From Gammaproteobacteria bacterium (GTDB lineage Bacteria > Pseudomonadota > Gammaproteobacteria > Pseudomonadales > Pseudohongiellaceae): 54,382 nucleotides of DNA. The notes below the pieces were generated by a model that saw only the letters and a list, made by a program, of their open reading frames with translations, had not been told where the DNA came from and did no database searches. Made by a program: the position numbers and the translations under genes. The stretch spans positions 4,213 through 58,594 of the forward strand of contig PBYU01000019.1 of the NCBI GenBank assembly GCA_002730035.1, in the 5' to 3' direction. Of the stretch, positions 18,819 to 28,963 are shown one piece after another. The stretch's first letter is position 1; the number at the start of each line of letters is the position of its first letter.

Positions 18819-20267
18819 TTATTCCTGGAAGGCGAAGAATGCCTGTGCCGCACGATACAGATTATACACATCCACCTTCGAGCTTACGGCGAAGGGAGTA
18901 TGAATGGACAACAACGGCACGCCGAAATCGATAACCTCGATGTTCTGGCTGGAGAATTCACCACCGATCGTGCCACCGCCGGCACTTCCAACCTTGTAAG
19001 TGCTGGTCTGCCAGGGTATGTCGTTGCCATCCAGCAATGCACGGGTCCACGCCACGAATTCGGAATTGGCATTATTACCCTGCCCATACAGCTTCAGATT
19101 CACTCCGTAACCGAGCTTGGGCGCATTACCTAGCTCCCAGGCACCGGGATTCATCGGATTCACACCTGGATTTACATCGATAGAAATAAAGCGCGTGTTG
19201 CGCAGGGCGTTACGAAACAGTGGCTCCCGGTAATCAGAACCCAACTCGGCATACAGCAGCCGTGATAAAAGGTCAGCGAAATGATCCGAGCGCGCGCCGG
19301 TGTTATTACGATTTCCCACTTCCTCATTGTCCACCAGAAACGCCATGGTGGTCTTTTGCGGATTATCCACGGTGGCCACGGCACGCATCGCCGCGTAGGA
19401 GGCAAGCCTGTCATCCTGGCCGTAAGCCGTAATCAAACCCCGGTTGAAACCCATATCCCTGGGTGGGCCGGCCGGCACCAGAGCCAGTTCTGCCGACACC
19501 AGATCGGCTTGAGTGACCGCGTATTGCTGGTCCAGATAGGCCAGTACTTGTTCGACCACATCGCCATCCTGCCCGGGGATGTGAGCAACCACCGGATCCA
19601 GGTCTTCGGGTCCGATGAAATCACCCAGCGTCTGGGAATTGCGACCCCGGTCAACATGGGGAGACAATTCCGGTATCATGAAAACCGGATCATCGGCGCC
19701 CAGCCCAACAGAAACGGCGACTGTGCTGCCATCTTTCCTGTCAATCCGCCCCATCAGGGCCAAGGGTAAATTAGTCCACTGGTGATACTTGAGCCCACCG
19801 TGGTAGTTAGTCTGAAAAAGCGCAAATTCGCTATCCTCATACAGCGGGCGAGCTTTCAAATCGAGGCGCGGTGAGTCGATATGGGAACCGATCACATGAA
19901 AGCCGTTGCGCATGGACTCTTCACCAATTACCAACAGGCTGATGGTTCGATCACGGTTAACCTCATAGATCCTCGTTCCCGCTGTCAATCGAGTTGTCGC
20001 AGTAAGGCGCTCGAATCCGTTCGCTTCTGCGAACGCCACCGCCTCAGTAACAAAACTCAACTCGGTACGGGCCAGATGTATGAATGACTTGTAGTCTTCG
20101 GCAAATTCGAACACGGCGGCCCGTTCTGCTTCGCCAAGCCCAATCCATGAGGACTCACATTGCAGCGAAACACTGCATTGTTCCTCATACTGGGAGTAAG
20201 TCGTTACGGATACAAATAGTGTGGTAAATAGTGGTATCAAAGAAGCGAGGTATCTGGAAGAAGTCAT
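18819..20267 (-). CDS. Secreted M18-family aminopeptidase
   Basis: About 482 residues from the ATG at 20267, which opens a signal peptide (MTSSRYLASLIPLFTTLF...); a longer start at 20306 would bury it. The M18 (aspartyl aminopeptidase-like) metal and catalytic residues are present in order: GSHIDSPRLDLK, GQDDRLASYAA, LVDNEEVGNRNNTGA, ISIDVNPGVNP and LLSIHTPFAVSSK. These zinc enzymes remove N-terminal, often acidic, residues from peptides and are usually cytosolic, so export is unusual. The M18 identity itself is firm. It follows the threonine dehydratase gene closely, consistent with co-transcription. Confidence 0.92.
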   Translation of the reverse strand: MTSSRYLASLIPLFTTLFVSVTTYSQYEEQCSVSLQCESSWIGLGEAERAAVFEFAEDYKSFIHLARTELSFVTEAVAFAEANGFERLTATTRLTAGTRIYEVNRDRTISLLVIGEESMRNGFHVIGSHIDSPRLDLKARPLYEDSEFALFQTNYHGGLKYHQWTNLPLALMGRIDRKDGSTVAVSVGLGADDPVFMIPELSPHVDRGRNSQTLGDFIGPEDLDPVVAHIPGQDGDVVEQVLAYLDQQYAVTQADLVSAELALVPAGPPRDMGFNRGLITAYGQDDRLASYAAMRAVATVDNPQKTTMAFLVDNEEVGNRNNTGARSDHFADLLSRLLYAELGSDYREPLFRNALRNTRFISIDVNPGVNPMNPGAWELGNAPKLGYGVNLKLYGQGNNANSEFVAWTRALLDGNDIPWQTSTYKVGSAGGGTIGGEFSSQNIEVIDFGVPLLSIHTPFAVSSKVDVYNLYRAAQAFFAFQE

Positions 20268-20305
20268 CGTGTGGTCTGCTCCATGTTGTGTTCCAGGAAA
20301 AAACA

Positions 20306-21292
20306 TTATTCGGGTGATGGGTATTGTTGCAGGCAGCGGGTAAATACAGTGCTATCGATATTACCGCCAGAGAGCAGGATGGCGACAGTGCTGCCGCTAA
20401 CATCCAACTTGTTCGCCAGCAAGGCTGCCAAAGCGACGACTCCGCCCGGCTCGACAACCAGTTTAAGATAGCGAAAGGCAAAGGACACGGCATGAGCCAC
20501 GTCTTCTTCTGTGACGAGCAGGAAATCCGTAACACTCTTACTGTTGATGGACCAGGTCAATTCCCCTGGCATCGGTGCCATTAGTGCATCGCACAGGGTA
20601 GCTGCAGTTGCATCTATCGCTACTCGATGTCCGACTTGTCTGGACCGCAAATGATCGTCGTAATGTTGCGGTTCTACGCCATACACCAGCGTAGCTGGGG
20701 ACAGCGCCTTTACCGCCGTGGAGGTACCTGCCAACAAACCACCGCCACCACAGGGGATTAGCACACTCTGGGTTGTTTCCCCCAGCGCGTCCATTTGTTC
20801 TATGATTTCCAGTCCGCAGGTGCCCTGGCCGGCAATGATATCCGGATCTTCGAAGGCGGGCACCAGAGTCGCTCCGGTGTCGGCAGCTATGTCCGCCGCG
20901 ATTTCCTCCCTGACTTCGCTAGCTCGCTCATAGCTGCGAATTGTCGCTCCGAGTCGCTGGGTTCCTTCCAGCTTCAATGCTGGCGCGTCGCTGGGCATAA
21001 CGATGGTGGCCTGCATACCCAATAAACGGGCAGCCAGGGCAATCCCCTGGGCGTGATTGCCCGATGAGAATGCCACCACCCCCAGTGCGCGCTGCTCCTC
21101 ATTCAGTTGACTCAGACGATTATAGGCACCACGAAACTTGAACGCTCCAATGTGCTGCAAACTCTCCGGTTTTATAAACACCTTCGCCTGTAACCGTTGG
21201 TTCAGGTAGTCGTTCTGCAACAGAGGAGTTCTGACTGCCACTCCATCGAGCCGTGCGGCAGCTTGCCGGATATTTTTGATGTTTACAGTCAT
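20306..21292 (-). CDS. Threonine/serine dehydratase (PLP-dependent)
   Basis: 328 residues. It has the fold-type II PLP signature: Lys52 in GAFKFRGA, SSGNHAQGIALAA, the GGGGLLAG phosphate loop near residue 183, and LLSGGN near the C-terminus. It lacks the C-terminal ACT domains of biosynthetic IlvA, so it resembles catabolic TdcB or the serine racemase/dehydratase group. The reaction would be deamination of threonine to 2-oxobutyrate or of serine to pyruvate. It starts 4 bp after der ends and is probably read from the same transcript. Confidence 0.9.
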   Translation of the reverse strand: MTVNIKNIRQAAARLDGVAVRTPLLQNDYLNQRLQAKVFIKPESLQHIGAFKFRGAYNRLSQLNEEQRALGVVAFSSGNHAQGIALAARLLGMQATIVMPSDAPALKLEGTQRLGATIRSYERASEVREEIAADIAADTGATLVPAFEDPDIIAGQGTCGLEIIEQMDALGETTQSVLIPCGGGGLLAGTSTAVKALSPATLVYGVEPQHYDDHLRSRQVGHRVAIDATAATLCDALMAPMPGELTWSINSKSVTDFLLVTEEDVAHAVSFAFRYLKLVVEPGGVVALAALLANKLDVSGSTVAILLSGGNIDSTVFTRCLQQYPSPE

Positions 21293-21296
21293 TATC

Positions 21297-22697
21297 TCAA
21301 CGTTTTAAGGGTTTGCGATTCTTCTTGATCTTGCGCTTTCTCGCCACTTGTTTTTGACTAAGTTGCTGCTCGCCCTTAACAAAGGGATTGGCATCACTAC
21401 GCAGTTCGATTCGTACTGGAGTCCCTTCCAATTTCAAGCCGTTTCTAAAAGTTTTCTCCAGGTAGCGACTGTAATGCCCCGGTAGTTTGTCGGTCTGTTT
21501 GCCATGAATAACAATCGTCGGTGGATTGTGACCACCGGCATGTGCGTAACGCAGCTTGATACGTCGCCCGTTGACAATCGGCGGCGCATGATCGACTACG
21601 GCGTCTTGTAACACTTGAGTAAGGCGATTGGTGGTCAGTTTCTTGGATGCCGAGTCAAATGCAGTAAGTAGAGATTTATAGAGATCTCCTACTCCGCTGC
21701 CATGCAATGCCGAGATGAAGTGAATCCTGGCAAAATCCACGAAGGTAAAGCGGCGCCGAATCTCGGACTTTACATGCTCCTTCTCGCTCTCAGTCATGCC
21801 ATCCCATTTATTGATGGCGATTACCAGGGCGCGCCCAGTTTCGATAACGTATCCGAGCAGATGCAAATCCTGCTCCACGATTCCGTCGCGAGCATCGACG
21901 ATCAGCACAACAACATTTGCATCCTGTATGGCTTGCAGGGATTTCACCACGGAGAACTTTTCCACGGTTTCCTTTGTCTTACCCCGTCTCTTGATGCCAG
22001 CCGTATCGATCAAGGTGTACTTCTTGCCACGCCTCTCGAAAGGAATGTACACACTGTCCCGTGTGGTACCTGGCCGGTCGTAAACCACAACACGGTCCTC
22101 ACCGAGCATTCGATTAACCAACGTAGATTTACCTACATTAGGCCTGCCAGCAATAGCTATCTTGATACCCTCAATTTCGAGTTCTTCTTCAGTTGTCTGG
22201 ATATCCGTTTCAGCGTCGTCCAAGACCGCCGTCAGCATGCGCGTGACGCCGCGGCCCTGGGTGGCGGTAATAGGAAACACGTCTTTCATTCCAAGCGCAA
22301 AGAACTCTGCCATGGCCTCGTTGGGGTCACTCCCATCGATCTTGTTTACCAGCAGGTAACTGCGCTTGCTGTGCTTGCGGAGATAGTCGAGGATTCTGCT
22401 GTCATCCGGTGTCAATCCATCGCGCGCATCGACGAGGAACAGACAGATAGTGGCTTCATCGATCGCCTGCAGAGACTGGGAAGCCATCTCGGCATCGATG
22501 CCATCCTCATACCCGGTGATACCGCCAGTATCGATGGCGATGAAAGACTTGCCTTCGCTGCTGCCTTCGCCGTACTGTCGGTCACGAGTAAGCCCGGGTA
22601 TATTTGCAACAATCGCGTCGCGGGTGCGAGTAAGGCGGTTAAAAAGGGTTGATTTGCCAACGTTGGGGCGTCCAACGAGGGCGATGACTGGCCTCAT
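21297..22697 (-). CDS. der: Ribosome-assembly GTPase Der (EngA)
   Basis: 466 residues with the tandem GTPase layout unique to Der. Domain 1 has GRPNVGKST at residue ~9, DTGG and NKID. Domain 2 has GRPNVGKST near 185, DTAGI and NKWD. A C-terminal KH-like domain ([20 protein letters not shown]-type strand) and a basic tail ([14 protein letters not shown]) follow. Der is essential for 50S subunit maturation. The position after bamB and yfgM is the standard gammaproteobacterial order. Confidence 0.98.
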   Translation of the reverse strand: MRPVIALVGRPNVGKSTLFNRLTRTRDAIVANIPGLTRDRQYGEGSSEGKSFIAIDTGGITGYEDGIDAEMASQSLQAIDEATICLFLVDARDGLTPDDSRILDYLRKHSKRSYLLVNKIDGSDPNEAMAEFFALGMKDVFPITATQGRGVTRMLTAVLDDAETDIQTTEEELEIEGIKIAIAGRPNVGKSTLVNRMLGEDRVVVYDRPGTTRDSVYIPFERRGKKYTLIDTAGIKRRGKTKETVEKFSVVKSLQAIQDANVVVLIVDARDGIVEQDLHLLGYVIETGRALVIAINKWDGMTESEKEHVKSEIRRRFTFVDFARIHFISALHGSGVGDLYKSLLTAFDSASKKLTTNRLTQVLQDAVVDHAPPIVNGRRIKLRYAHAGGHNPPTIVIHGKQTDKLPGHYSRYLEKTFRNGLKLEGTPVRIELRSDANPFVKGEQQLSQKQVARKRKIKKNRKPLKR

Positions 22698-22746
22698 GGT
22701 AATACCTGTAACAAAGATGCGGCAATCTAGAGTCTGGGCCTGAAAA

Positions 22747-23955
22747 CTACTCCAGGGTTAATGCGGTTAAGCGGCCACTGTTGCCATAAACGTACAGCTT
22801 GTCATTTGCAGTTAAAAGATTAGCCCTGACCCCATCGCGGTCTATTTGAGTACGTCCAACGATGCGACCATCAATCTGGGAAATCAGGTGCAGGTAACCT
22901 TCGAAATCTGCCACGGCAACATAGTTGTTAATAGCGGTTGGCGCGGTAATAGCTCGATACTGCAGATCTTCATTTTCCCAAACTACATCGTTGCTGTTAT
23001 CCCTTACGGCAACAAGATGGCTTCTATCGTCGCTGTAGTAGATATTGCCAAAACCCTGGTCCATGCCGTGATAACTGGATGCCTCCATTCCCCAGACAAT
23101 TCGCCCGGTCGCTATATCGAAAGCCATCAAGTTACCCTGGTAGCTGGCGGCGAGTACCCGACTGCCATCCAGCAACAGGTCTCCATCTACATCGATTACA
23201 CGATCAATATCGTATTGCCCTTCAGGCACTGCCACACGTTCCTCCCAACGCCACACACCATCCGTGGCAGCAACAGAAACCAGTGTGCCATTGCTGAATC
23301 CTGCGATCACTTCGCCGGTGTCGGTAATTACCGGTCTGCTTGTGCCACGTAGTGTCAAGGCAGGCAAATTGGTCTCATAGATCCAGCGTTGCTCTCCGGT
23401 CTCTCGGTCCAGGGCGAGTAGCTTGCCATCTACCGTTTGTGCAACCACGACATCCCCATCGGTTTGTGGTTGACTCAATACTTCGCTGGAGACTGGAGTC
23501 CGCCAGACGACTTCACCTGTCGCCTGGTCGAGCGCTACGATTTCAGCCTCTTCAGTGCCAACCATTACCACACCTTCACCGGCTCCAACTCCACCGGTAA
23601 TAGTCGTGTCTAATCGATTGCGCCAGAGTGTATTGCCAGTACTGACTTCGATTGCGGCAATAGTGCCGTTTTCACTGGCCGCAAAGATCATCCCGCCATC
23701 AATGGTGGGCGTAATTTCAGTGTAGTTATCACCCTGCCCATTGCCGACACTCACGCTCCAGTCGCTACGCAGGCTCACTTCCGTCTCGATATTCTGCAAT
23801 TCAGCCGGAGGATTTACCTCATCATCGCTGAACCAGTTCATGGGATTCCAGCTGATAGAGGTGCAGGCATTCAGGCTGAGTAGCAACACGCAAAGTGCCG
23901 CTACTCTTACCGGAAACCGGGTGTTGCAGGGGTAAATGATTTGCAGGAGATGCAT
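22747..23955 (-). CDS. bamB: Outer-membrane assembly lipoprotein BamB
   Basis: 402 residues with a lipoprotein signal: a hydrophobic stretch ending in LLSLNAC (lipobox Cys near residue 31). The body is an eight-bladed propeller with PQQ-like repeats ([52 protein letters not shown]). BamB binds the POTRA domains of BamA and helps insert beta-barrel proteins. Although the repeats resemble PQQ enzymes, no active-site residues are present. It sits in the conserved yfgM-bamB-der order. Confidence 0.97.
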   Translation of the reverse strand: MHLLQIIYPCNTRFPVRVAALCVLLLSLNACTSISWNPMNWFSDDEVNPPAELQNIETEVSLRSDWSVSVGNGQGDNYTEITPTIDGGMIFAASENGTIAAIEVSTGNTLWRNRLDTTITGGVGAGEGVVMVGTEEAEIVALDQATGEVVWRTPVSSEVLSQPQTDGDVVVAQTVDGKLLALDRETGEQRWIYETNLPALTLRGTSRPVITDTGEVIAGFSNGTLVSVAATDGVWRWEERVAVPEGQYDIDRVIDVDGDLLLDGSRVLAASYQGNLMAFDIATGRIVWGMEASSYHGMDQGFGNIYYSDDRSHLVAVRDNSNDVVWENEDLQYRAITAPTAINNYVAVADFEGYLHLISQIDGRIVGRTQIDRDGVRANLLTANDKLYVYGNSGRLTALTLE

Positions 23956-23975
23956 GCTTGTGTGCCTGTAATTAT

Positions 23976-24644
23976 TTAAATTGAGTCCGATAGATCGTCA
24001 AGCTTCATACGCAATCCGTCACTACCGGAACCGGCCTGTTGAGCGGCTATATAGGCATCCCGAGCATCCACGATGCGTCCCATAGCGACGTAGATATCAC
24101 CTCGCAGTTCAGCGAATCCGGATTCAAAAGTGCTGGGATTGATAGTGTTTACCAGTGTCAGCGCGCGCTCGGGATCGCCTTTGGCCAGAATGACTCTGCC
24201 CATGCGCAAATTAGTCGCCAGCACCAACCCCTCATCGGTCTGTTGAAATAAGCCATCCGGCTGATTATCGAGAATCCATTGCAGGGATTGTTCAGCCCCA
24301 TCCAGATCATTGCTGGCCACTAACTGCTGCGCTGCAAACAGGGCACCGTATAGGGCATATACCGAATCTGGATAGTCGGATCGAAGTTGCTCAGACAGTC
24401 CCAGAATGCTGCTTCGTTCCAGCTCAGTGACGTCGATGCCGGGTTCGTTGACTGCCAGCGTTAGAATCTCTTCGTAGAGATCCGATGCTGCTTCGGCAGA
24501 GGCTGCCTGGGAATTCTGCCACAGTAACCAACCGCCGTAGCCCCCAATCACCACCACCACCAACAGCAGCAGTTGTTTACCGTTTTCATCCCACCATTTC
24601 TTGAGGGATTCTATACTCTCTTCTTCTGCAGCGTTTATCGCCAC
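23976..24644 (-). CDS. yfgM: YfgM-like inner-membrane TPR protein (periplasmic chaperone network)
   Basis: 222 residues. The cytosolic N-terminus EEESIESLKKWWDENGKQ is the family signature. One transmembrane helix follows (LLLVVVVIGGYGGWLLW), then a periplasmic TPR-like domain. In E. coli, YfgM associates with PpiD and the SecYEG translocon. It starts upstream of bamB with a 20-bp gap and lies downstream of hisS, as expected. Confidence 0.93.
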   Translation of the reverse strand: MAINAAEEESIESLKKWWDENGKQLLLLVVVVIGGYGGWLLWQNSQAASAEAASDLYEEILTLAVNEPGIDVTELERSSILGLSEQLRSDYPDSVYALYGALFAAQQLVASNDLDGAEQSLQWILDNQPDGLFQQTDEGLVLATNLRMGRVILAKGDPERALTLVNTINPSTFESGFAELRGDIYVAMGRIVDARDAYIAAQQAGSGSDGLRMKLDDLSDSI

Positions 24645-24770
24645 TACCTGCTCCTATGCTTCATTACGTGATTCTGATCTGGAATCTTGCGGATGGTTCC
24701 AGAATGCGGCGCTAATTTTACCCGTTTGTTGCGCTTCAGGCACGGATATCACGCTCTGGCACCCTGAAAT

Positions 24771-26054
24771 TTAGAGAAATTCGCCCAGTTTAGGGATTAT
24801 TTCGTCGATCGGGACGGTTTCCGATTCACCAGAGTCGTCCAAACGGCGGATTTTCAAGCTCTGCAGGGGTTCTGATCCCTCCTCATCGCGCTCCAGGACC
24901 ACCGCCAGACGTGCACCCCCGCTGAATGCTCGCTTTAGCTGGCGCTTATATTTACCACCCCCACAGTGGGCAACGACACCCAATTGCGGGTAATGCGAGC
25001 GGATCTGTTGGGCTAGCTGCAAACCTTGAGCTGCCAACTTATCGCCCACCACTAACAGGTAAACATCCACCGGGTGCAACGCCGAATCAGGGATCTTATG
25101 CAGGGATTCAAGCATCAACACCAGCCGCTCGATGCCGATGGCGAAGCCGGCAGCCAGGGTTGTCTTGCCGCCCAGCATTTCTACCAGGCCATCGTAACGG
25201 CCACCGCCGCATACGGCCCCCTGGGCTCCCAGTGACTCGGTAGTCCATTCGTAGACGCAGTAGTTGTAGTAGTCCAGTCCTCGCACCAGGCGTGGATTCT
25301 CAGTAAAGGCGATCTCCGCCGCCTCGAGCATTGCCTGCAATTGTTGGTAGTGTGCAACGCTCTCACTACTCACGAAATCCCCGAGCTGCGGGCAGCCCTG
25401 TAAGGCTTCCTGCACTGCCGGATTCTTACTATCCAGCACGCGCAGCGGATTGCTGTGCATGCGCTTGCGTGCGTCATCATCCAGTTGTTCGACCTTGGAC
25501 TGGAGAAACACAGTGAGCTCCGCAGCATAGCGTTGGCGATCTTCGGCGCTGCCAATATTATTGATCTCCAGCGACAGGTAGTCTGTCAGGCCCAGGTCTT
25601 GCCAGAGGCTGGCGGCTAGTTGCAGAATTTCGGCGTCGATGTCTGGTCCCGCCATGCCGAAGGCTTCCACTCCGAATTGATGGAATTGCCGATAGCGCCC
25701 CTGCTGCGGTCGTTCGTGGCGAAACATCGGTCCGGCGTACCAGAGACGTTGTTGCTGGTTATAAAGCAGTCCGTGCTGATCCGCCGCTCTTACACAACCG
25801 GCAGTGCCCTCGGGACGCAGGCTCAGGTTGTCGCCATTGCGGTCGTCGAAGCTGTACATTTCTTTCTCGACGATGTCGGTAACCTCGCCGATGGAACGCT
25901 TGAACAATTCAGTCTGTTCCAGCACCGGAAAACGAATCTCCTGATAGCCGAAGCGCCTGACGACTCCCTGGAAAATCCTTTCCAGGTACTGCCAGCTCAG
26001 AGACTGCTCGGGAAGGATGTCATTCATTCCCCGGATTGCTTGTAGTTTTGCCAT
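24771..26054 (-). CDS. hisS: Histidyl-tRNA synthetase
   Basis: 427 residues, normal for the bacterial enzyme. Class II motifs are visible: motif 1 around FPVLEQTELFKRSIGE, motif 2 with YAGPMFRHERPQQGRYRQFHQ, the histidine-specific LVRGLDYYNYCVYEW, and motif 3 with AAGFAIGIERLVLM. A C-terminal anticodon-binding domain follows. It attaches histidine to tRNA-His in the cytoplasm. It lies between ispG and yfgM. Confidence 0.98.
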   Translation of the reverse strand: MAKLQAIRGMNDILPEQSLSWQYLERIFQGVVRRFGYQEIRFPVLEQTELFKRSIGEVTDIVEKEMYSFDDRNGDNLSLRPEGTAGCVRAADQHGLLYNQQQRLWYAGPMFRHERPQQGRYRQFHQFGVEAFGMAGPDIDAEILQLAASLWQDLGLTDYLSLEINNIGSAEDRQRYAAELTVFLQSKVEQLDDDARKRMHSNPLRVLDSKNPAVQEALQGCPQLGDFVSSESVAHYQQLQAMLEAAEIAFTENPRLVRGLDYYNYCVYEWTTESLGAQGAVCGGGRYDGLVEMLGGKTTLAAGFAIGIERLVLMLESLHKIPDSALHPVDVYLLVVGDKLAAQGLQLAQQIRSHYPQLGVVAHCGGGKYKRQLKRAFSGGARLAVVLERDEEGSEPLQSLKIRRLDDSGESETVPIDEIIPKLGEFL

Positions 26055-26080
26055 AATTTCCAGATGCCTGCCTGAATTCG

Positions 26081-27193
26081 TTAACCTAAGGCGATGAGAT
26101 CTTCTTCCTTAAGCTGTTTCGCTGCAACGCGCTGCCGAATCATTTCTTCGAGTTCGTTCACCAGATTTTCATTGTTGATCTTGTGATCGGGCATTCCTTC
26201 TACATAGACCAGGTTGTTGGGACTGGCACCGGTCAGGCCGATCTCTGCCACCTTGGCTTCCCCGGGACCGTTAACGATGCAGCCGATCACTGCTACGTCG
26301 ATGGGTGTGATGATGTCTTCGAGGCGGGATTCCAATTCGTTAACCACTGCAATGACGTCGAAATTCTGGCGTGAGCAACTGGGACAGGCCACCAGATTTA
26401 CACCCTTGTGACGCAGTCCCAGACTCTTGAGAATATCGAAGCCGACTTTAACTTCTTCCACCGGATCCGCAGCCAGCGATACACGAATCGTATCACCGAT
26501 ACCCTCCATTAATAACGCACCCAAGCCGATGGCCGATTTCACTGTACCCGTGCGTAGCCCGCCGGCTTCGGTAATCCCCAGATGGAACGGTTGCTCAATC
26601 TGCCCAGCGAGTCCGCGATACGCTGCCAGGGTCATGAATATTTCTGAAGCTTTCAGGCTGATCTTGAAATTCTGAAAATTGAGTCTGTCCAGTATGTCGA
26701 TCTGGTTTAGTGCCGATTCGACCATGGCTTCCGCGCTAGGCTCGGTGTATTTTCTAAGCAGTGCCTTGCCGAGAGAGCCGGCATTTACTCCGATACGCAG
26801 CGGAATATTCTTGTCCCGGGCACTATCTACTACGCTTCGTATACGTGCTTCGCTGCCGATGTTTCCCGGATTGATACGCAGACAATCCACGCCGTAGTCC
26901 AGAACTTTGAGCGCGATGCGGTGGTCGAAATGGATATCGGCTATCAGCGGTACCGCTACGCGGCTGCGGATGAGTTTGAATGCTTCCGCAGCATCCATGC
27001 TAGGTACGGAAACCCTGACAATATCCACACCTGCCATCACCAGCCGATCGATCTGCTGCAGAGTGGCATCGACATCCGTTGTTTCGGTGTTCGTCATGCT
27101 CTGCACTGAAATGGGAGCATCTCCACCCACGGCGACATCGCCCACCATGATCTGACGAGTTTTGCGACGAATAATAGTCTGCCTGGAGTTCAT
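26081..27193 (-). CDS. ispG: 4-hydroxy-3-methylbut-2-en-1-yl diphosphate synthase
   Basis: About 370 residues from the ATG at 27193, which aligns with known IspG starts ([12 protein letters not shown]); a TTG nine codons upstream is less likely. The TIM-barrel part contains [16 protein letters not shown] and LRINPGNIG. The C-terminal [4Fe-4S] domain has VACPSCSRQ and later [10 protein letters not shown], giving the three cluster Cys residues plus the Glu ligand region. It makes HMBPP in the MEP isoprenoid pathway. Its iron-sulfur cluster would depend on the isc operon nearby. Confidence 0.98.
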   Translation of the reverse strand: MNSRQTIIRRKTRQIMVGDVAVGGDAPISVQSMTNTETTDVDATLQQIDRLVMAGVDIVRVSVPSMDAAEAFKLIRSRVAVPLIADIHFDHRIALKVLDYGVDCLRINPGNIGSEARIRSVVDSARDKNIPLRIGVNAGSLGKALLRKYTEPSAEAMVESALNQIDILDRLNFQNFKISLKASEIFMTLAAYRGLAGQIEQPFHLGITEAGGLRTGTVKSAIGLGALLMEGIGDTIRVSLAADPVEEVKVGFDILKSLGLRHKGVNLVACPSCSRQNFDVIAVVNELESRLEDIITPIDVAVIGCIVNGPGEAKVAEIGLTGASPNNLVYVEGMPDHKINNENLVNELEEMIRQRVAAKQLKEEDLIALG

Positions 27194-27220
27194 GAAGAAG
27201 CTTTCAACCAACAGGGCCAA

Positions 27221-28135
27221 TTACAAGCCGACTGTCAGGCGGGCCGAATTGTCGATGCGAATATTGTCTGAGACGTCAATCTCGTTGCCGTTAAAAATTA
27301 ACCGAGTGAAAGGCGCATTTTCCAGCAGAATTGTGAACGGAGCACTGCCGGTTATTTCAACGATATCACCTTTAAAATGCACATCTCTGAGAATGCGCGT
27401 ATTTGAACTATCATTAACCTGTACAAAGCTTTCGTCAATAAAAGTGATTTGAAGACTATCTTCACCCGTTGTGCCAATATGAATAACGCGTTCTTGCTGC
27501 CCGTTGCTTGTAGCTCCTGCAGGTACTACCAGTTCCTGATCAGGCGCAGCAGCGATGTCGGTAGCTGCGGCAGCCACATCTATTGCCGATTCAGCGGGCT
27601 CAGCAAGCGCAGCTTGTTCGGCTATTGCCGCGATACTTGGCGCAGCCTGTACCGGCTGCGATTCACTGCTACCGACGGCGACAGCTGGAGTCGGTGTGTC
27701 GCTATTCGGATCAGCCGAAAAATTATTGTATGCCCACAAAGCAGTAAAGCCGCCAATAAATCCGACTACTGAGATGATTGCCCAGGGCCTGTTCTTATCA
27801 CGGTTGCGCCTTACTCGTTGCCAGCTTGCTTCCTGTTCTATCTGCTGGCTGGTGAATTCGGCGTACCTGTCCAATACGTCACTCGGATCCAGATCCAGCA
27901 ACAGGGCATAACTCTTTATATAGCCCTTCGCAAAGACGGCGCCAGGTAACTTTTCATACTTGTCATCTTCCAGGGCATGCACATAATGCATAGTGATATG
28001 CAAACGGTTAGCGACTTCTTTCTCATCCAGTCCTTGCCGCAGTCTTTCCTGGCGAAGTATTTCACCAGCACTGGGCCGGGCATCCAGATCACCCGATGCA
28101 TCGGGCAGCTGTTCTGCAAGCTGCTCAGTTTGCAT
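27221..28135 (-). CDS. rodZ: Cytoskeletal/cell-shape protein RodZ
   Basis: 304 residues. An N-terminal HTH (EILRQERLRQGLDEKEVANRLHI, residues ~25-90) binds MreB. A basic juxtamembrane segment (RRNRDKNRPW) and one transmembrane helix (AIISVVGFIGGFTALWAY) follow. An Ala/Pro/Glu-rich periplasmic linker leads to a C-terminal DUF4115-type beta domain (DSLQITFIDESFVQVND). RodZ links MreB to the elongasome. Its start overlaps the end of the TPR lipoprotein gene by 11 bp, and the order pilW-rodZ-ispG is conserved. Confidence 0.95.
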   Translation of the reverse strand: MQTEQLAEQLPDASGDLDARPSAGEILRQERLRQGLDEKEVANRLHITMHYVHALEDDKYEKLPGAVFAKGYIKSYALLLDLDPSDVLDRYAEFTSQQIEQEASWQRVRRNRDKNRPWAIISVVGFIGGFTALWAYNNFSADPNSDTPTPAVAVGSSESQPVQAAPSIAAIAEQAALAEPAESAIDVAAAATDIAAAPDQELVVPAGATSNGQQERVIHIGTTGEDSLQITFIDESFVQVNDSSNTRILRDVHFKGDIVEITGSAPFTILLENAPFTRLIFNGNEIDVSDNIRIDNSARLTVGL

Positions 28136-28946
28136 CGCTTATCCCCTGGTAGGTTTCATACTCGGGGGAATCCTGGTACAGGGTCGACAGGATTAGTGAA
28201 AAATCATCCACCAACTCGGTATTCTGAAAGTGACCCTCGATCTGGATTCCCGCCAGTAACGCCCGCGGTGTATGGGGAATATTGTAGAAATCGACTGTGG
28301 TCAGATACTGCTGGTAGACTTCACGCGCGCCATTGAAGTCCTGATTTTCGAATTGCAGCATGGCCAATTCCAGTGCCGATATATAGAGGTTTGCATTTAA
28401 CTGCTGTGCCCGGCCGAACGCCGTCTCTGCTGCCTGGTTACGGTCCAGACGCAGCGCTGCTCTGCCAAGACTTTCGAAGGCAAAAGAGCGCCCTTCATAG
28501 TTCGCATCTGCCGCGACTCGCTGCAACTGATCGTAGGCGTCCCCATAGCGCTGCATGCTGAACAGCAGAACTGCATAGTTATTACGCGCCCGAGAATTGT
28601 TGCGATCCAGGTTGATGGCGCGTTGAAAAGTCTCCTCGGCCAGGTCCAGATCGCCCTCACGCTGTAAAATGAGTGCCAGCATGGTATAGGCGTCCGAGCT
28701 GCGAGTATCGATATCCAGAGCGTTATTTACATGTCGTCTGGCACCGGTCAGGTCGTTGGCATCGTAGTAGGCAATGGCGAGTTGAAGATAGTCTTCCAGC
28801 GCCTGTTGTTCCGAGGCTTCTACATTGAATCCACCGCTGGTGGTGGTGACACAGGACGATATCAGGCAGCTCAGCAATAACGCACCCAGCAGACGAGGCA
28901 TTCGCAGGCTAGTCAATCCTAAGCGTTCTGCAGTGATTAAAGACAT
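28125..28946 (-). CDS. pilW: Type IV pilus biogenesis lipoprotein PilW/PilF (TPR)
   Basis: About 273 residues from the ATG at 28946, just after rlmN ends. The lipoprotein signal is ALLLSCLISSC. Six or so TPR units follow (AIAYYDANDLTGARRHVNNAL, ALILQREGDLDLAEETFQRAI, AVLLFSMQRYGDAYDQLQRV). PilF/PilW helps outer-membrane localisation and multimerisation of the PilQ secretin. In this conserved locus it is often present even when pilus genes lie elsewhere, as here. Confidence 0.92.
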   Translation of the reverse strand: MSLITAERLGLTSLRMPRLLGALLLSCLISSCVTTTSGGFNVEASEQQALEDYLQLAIAYYDANDLTGARRHVNNALDIDTRSSDAYTMLALILQREGDLDLAEETFQRAINLDRNNSRARNNYAVLLFSMQRYGDAYDQLQRVAADANYEGRSFAFESLGRAALRLDRNQAAETAFGRAQQLNANLYISALELAMLQFENQDFNGAREVYQQYLTTVDFYNIPHTPRALLAGIQIEGHFQNTELVDDFSLILSTLYQDSPEYETYQGISDAN

Positions 28947-28963
28947 GAATTGGCACCCTTCCA

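Noticed and set aside
22747..23955. Possible third PQQ dehydrogenase
   Set aside because: The repeats are those of BamB, it has a lipobox and sits in the der locus, and no catalytic Asp segment is present.
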